Of a DNA stretch of 64,000 nucleotides, positions 63,681-64,000 are shown piece by piece (within the stretch, counting starts at the first letter, position 1; every line of letters starts with the position of its first letter). The notes beneath the pieces were generated by a model that saw nothing but the letters and a program-made list of their open reading frames with translations, searched no databases and was not told the origin of the DNA. The stretch comes from BJGO01 sp039810885 (GTDB lineage: Bacteria > Bacteroidota > Bacteroidia > Chitinophagales > UBA10324). A program made the translations under genes and the position numbers. The stretch lies in assembly GCA_039810885.1 (NCBI GenBank), contig JBDHXV010000005.1, positions 1 through 64,000 on the forward strand, read 5' to 3'.

Positions 63681-64000
63681 ATGGAAACATATCGTTATCA
63701 AGCTGTAACAATTCTAATTGATAAAAGCGAAGAACAGTTGATCAATTGGATCCGGGCAAATCAATTCAGCCGCTATATACTCCTCACGGATAAGAACTGC
63801 TATAAAAAAGTTTGGCCATCAATTAAAAAACAATTTAGTTTTTTAAGACCTATCGAAATCATCACTATTGCTCCCGGTGAAAAAAGTAAAAACTTAACAA
63901 CGGCAGAAAAAATATGGACGAAACTATCCCGTCTTAAAGCAGATAGACAAACTTTGTTCATCAACCTTGGCGGTGGCGTTGTTTGTGATTTAGGTGCTTT
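63681..64000 (+). CDS. aroB: 3-dehydroquinate synthase (partial, C-terminus off the right edge)
   Basis: Second enzyme of the shikimate pathway, converting DAHP to 3-dehydroquinate with NAD and a metal ion. About 106 residues are visible. The motifs PGEKSKNLTTAEKIW and the NAD-binding FINLGGGVVCDLGA (GGG-V-x-D-x-G) identify the family. It begins 11 bases after the ABM-like gene and runs off the window, so the metal ligands are not visible. Confidence 0.93.
   Translation, partial: METYRYQAVTILIDKSEEQLINWIRANQFSRYILLTDKNCYKKVWPSIKKQFSFLRPIEIITIAPGEKSKNLTTAEKIWTKLSRLKADRQTLFINLGGGVVCDLGA

Overview
The window reads as a chromosomal stretch of a Bacteroidota bacterium. The evidence is a C-terminal type IX secretion (T9SS) sorting domain and a PorV/PorQ-like outer-membrane protein; a large TonB-dependent receptor with a carboxypeptidase-like N-terminal domain; promoters of the form TTTG/TTG - about 19 nt - TAnnTTTG (best before the suf operon and the receptor gene); starts with little or no Shine-Dalgarno sequence; and a sufBCDSE-sufT order typical of the phylum. 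I cannot fix the order or family. I see no phage, insertion sequence or CRISPR array: this is mostly core genome with lineage-specific secreted proteins between housekeeping genes.

Layout. 1-2.4 kb: LytTR response regulator (cut by the left edge) and its TPR sensor kinase. 2.5-10.7 kb: membrane and secreted proteins, including a beta-helix protein, a T9SS cargo protein, a WG-repeat protein, a fibronectin III protein and a GT-C-like membrane glycosyltransferase. 10.8-15.1 kb: pepA-pdxA diverging from rsmA and a D-2-hydroxyacid dehydrogenase. 15.2-23.9 kb: a TonB receptor / giant secreted protein / PorV-like operon closed by a strong terminator. 24-30.2 kb: greA, then the SUF iron-sulfur operon. 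30.2-36.2 kb: two arginine tRNAs, murB, metG, an LD-carboxypeptidase and two envelope proteins of unknown role. 36.4-44.9 kb: gyrB, an ECF sigma/anti-sigma pair, a divergent alpha-2-macroglobulin-like protein with a CxEQ thioester motif, and a small rhodanese. 45-46.8 kb: an MbnP-like lipoprotein and a di-haem MauG/MbnH-like peroxidase. 47-49.8 kb: two tandem beta-eliminating lyases. 50-52.9 kb: purL and a small Cys-rich protein. 53-59.1 kb: a MORN-repeat protein with a split zinc finger, a propeller sensor kinase and a hybrid kinase with two receivers. 59.1-62.6 kb: phoH-uppP-truB-ribF on the minus strand. 62.6 kb to the end: a SAM-hydroxide adenosyltransferase, a small monooxygenase and the start of aroB.

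The most interesting locus is 46.9-49.8 kb. Its two lyases look like a simple duplication, but three specificity positions known from this family assign the first to tryptophanase (Asp, Val, His) and the second to tyrosine phenol-lyase (Thr, Arg, Phe). The pair is preceded by a possible 11-codon leader peptide containing Trp and by a C-rich, G-poor leader, which recalls TnaC-type attenuation. Other loci worth attention are the MbnP/MbnH-like pair, the MORN/zinc-finger/sensor-kinase operon, and the TonB receptor-cargo-PorV triad.
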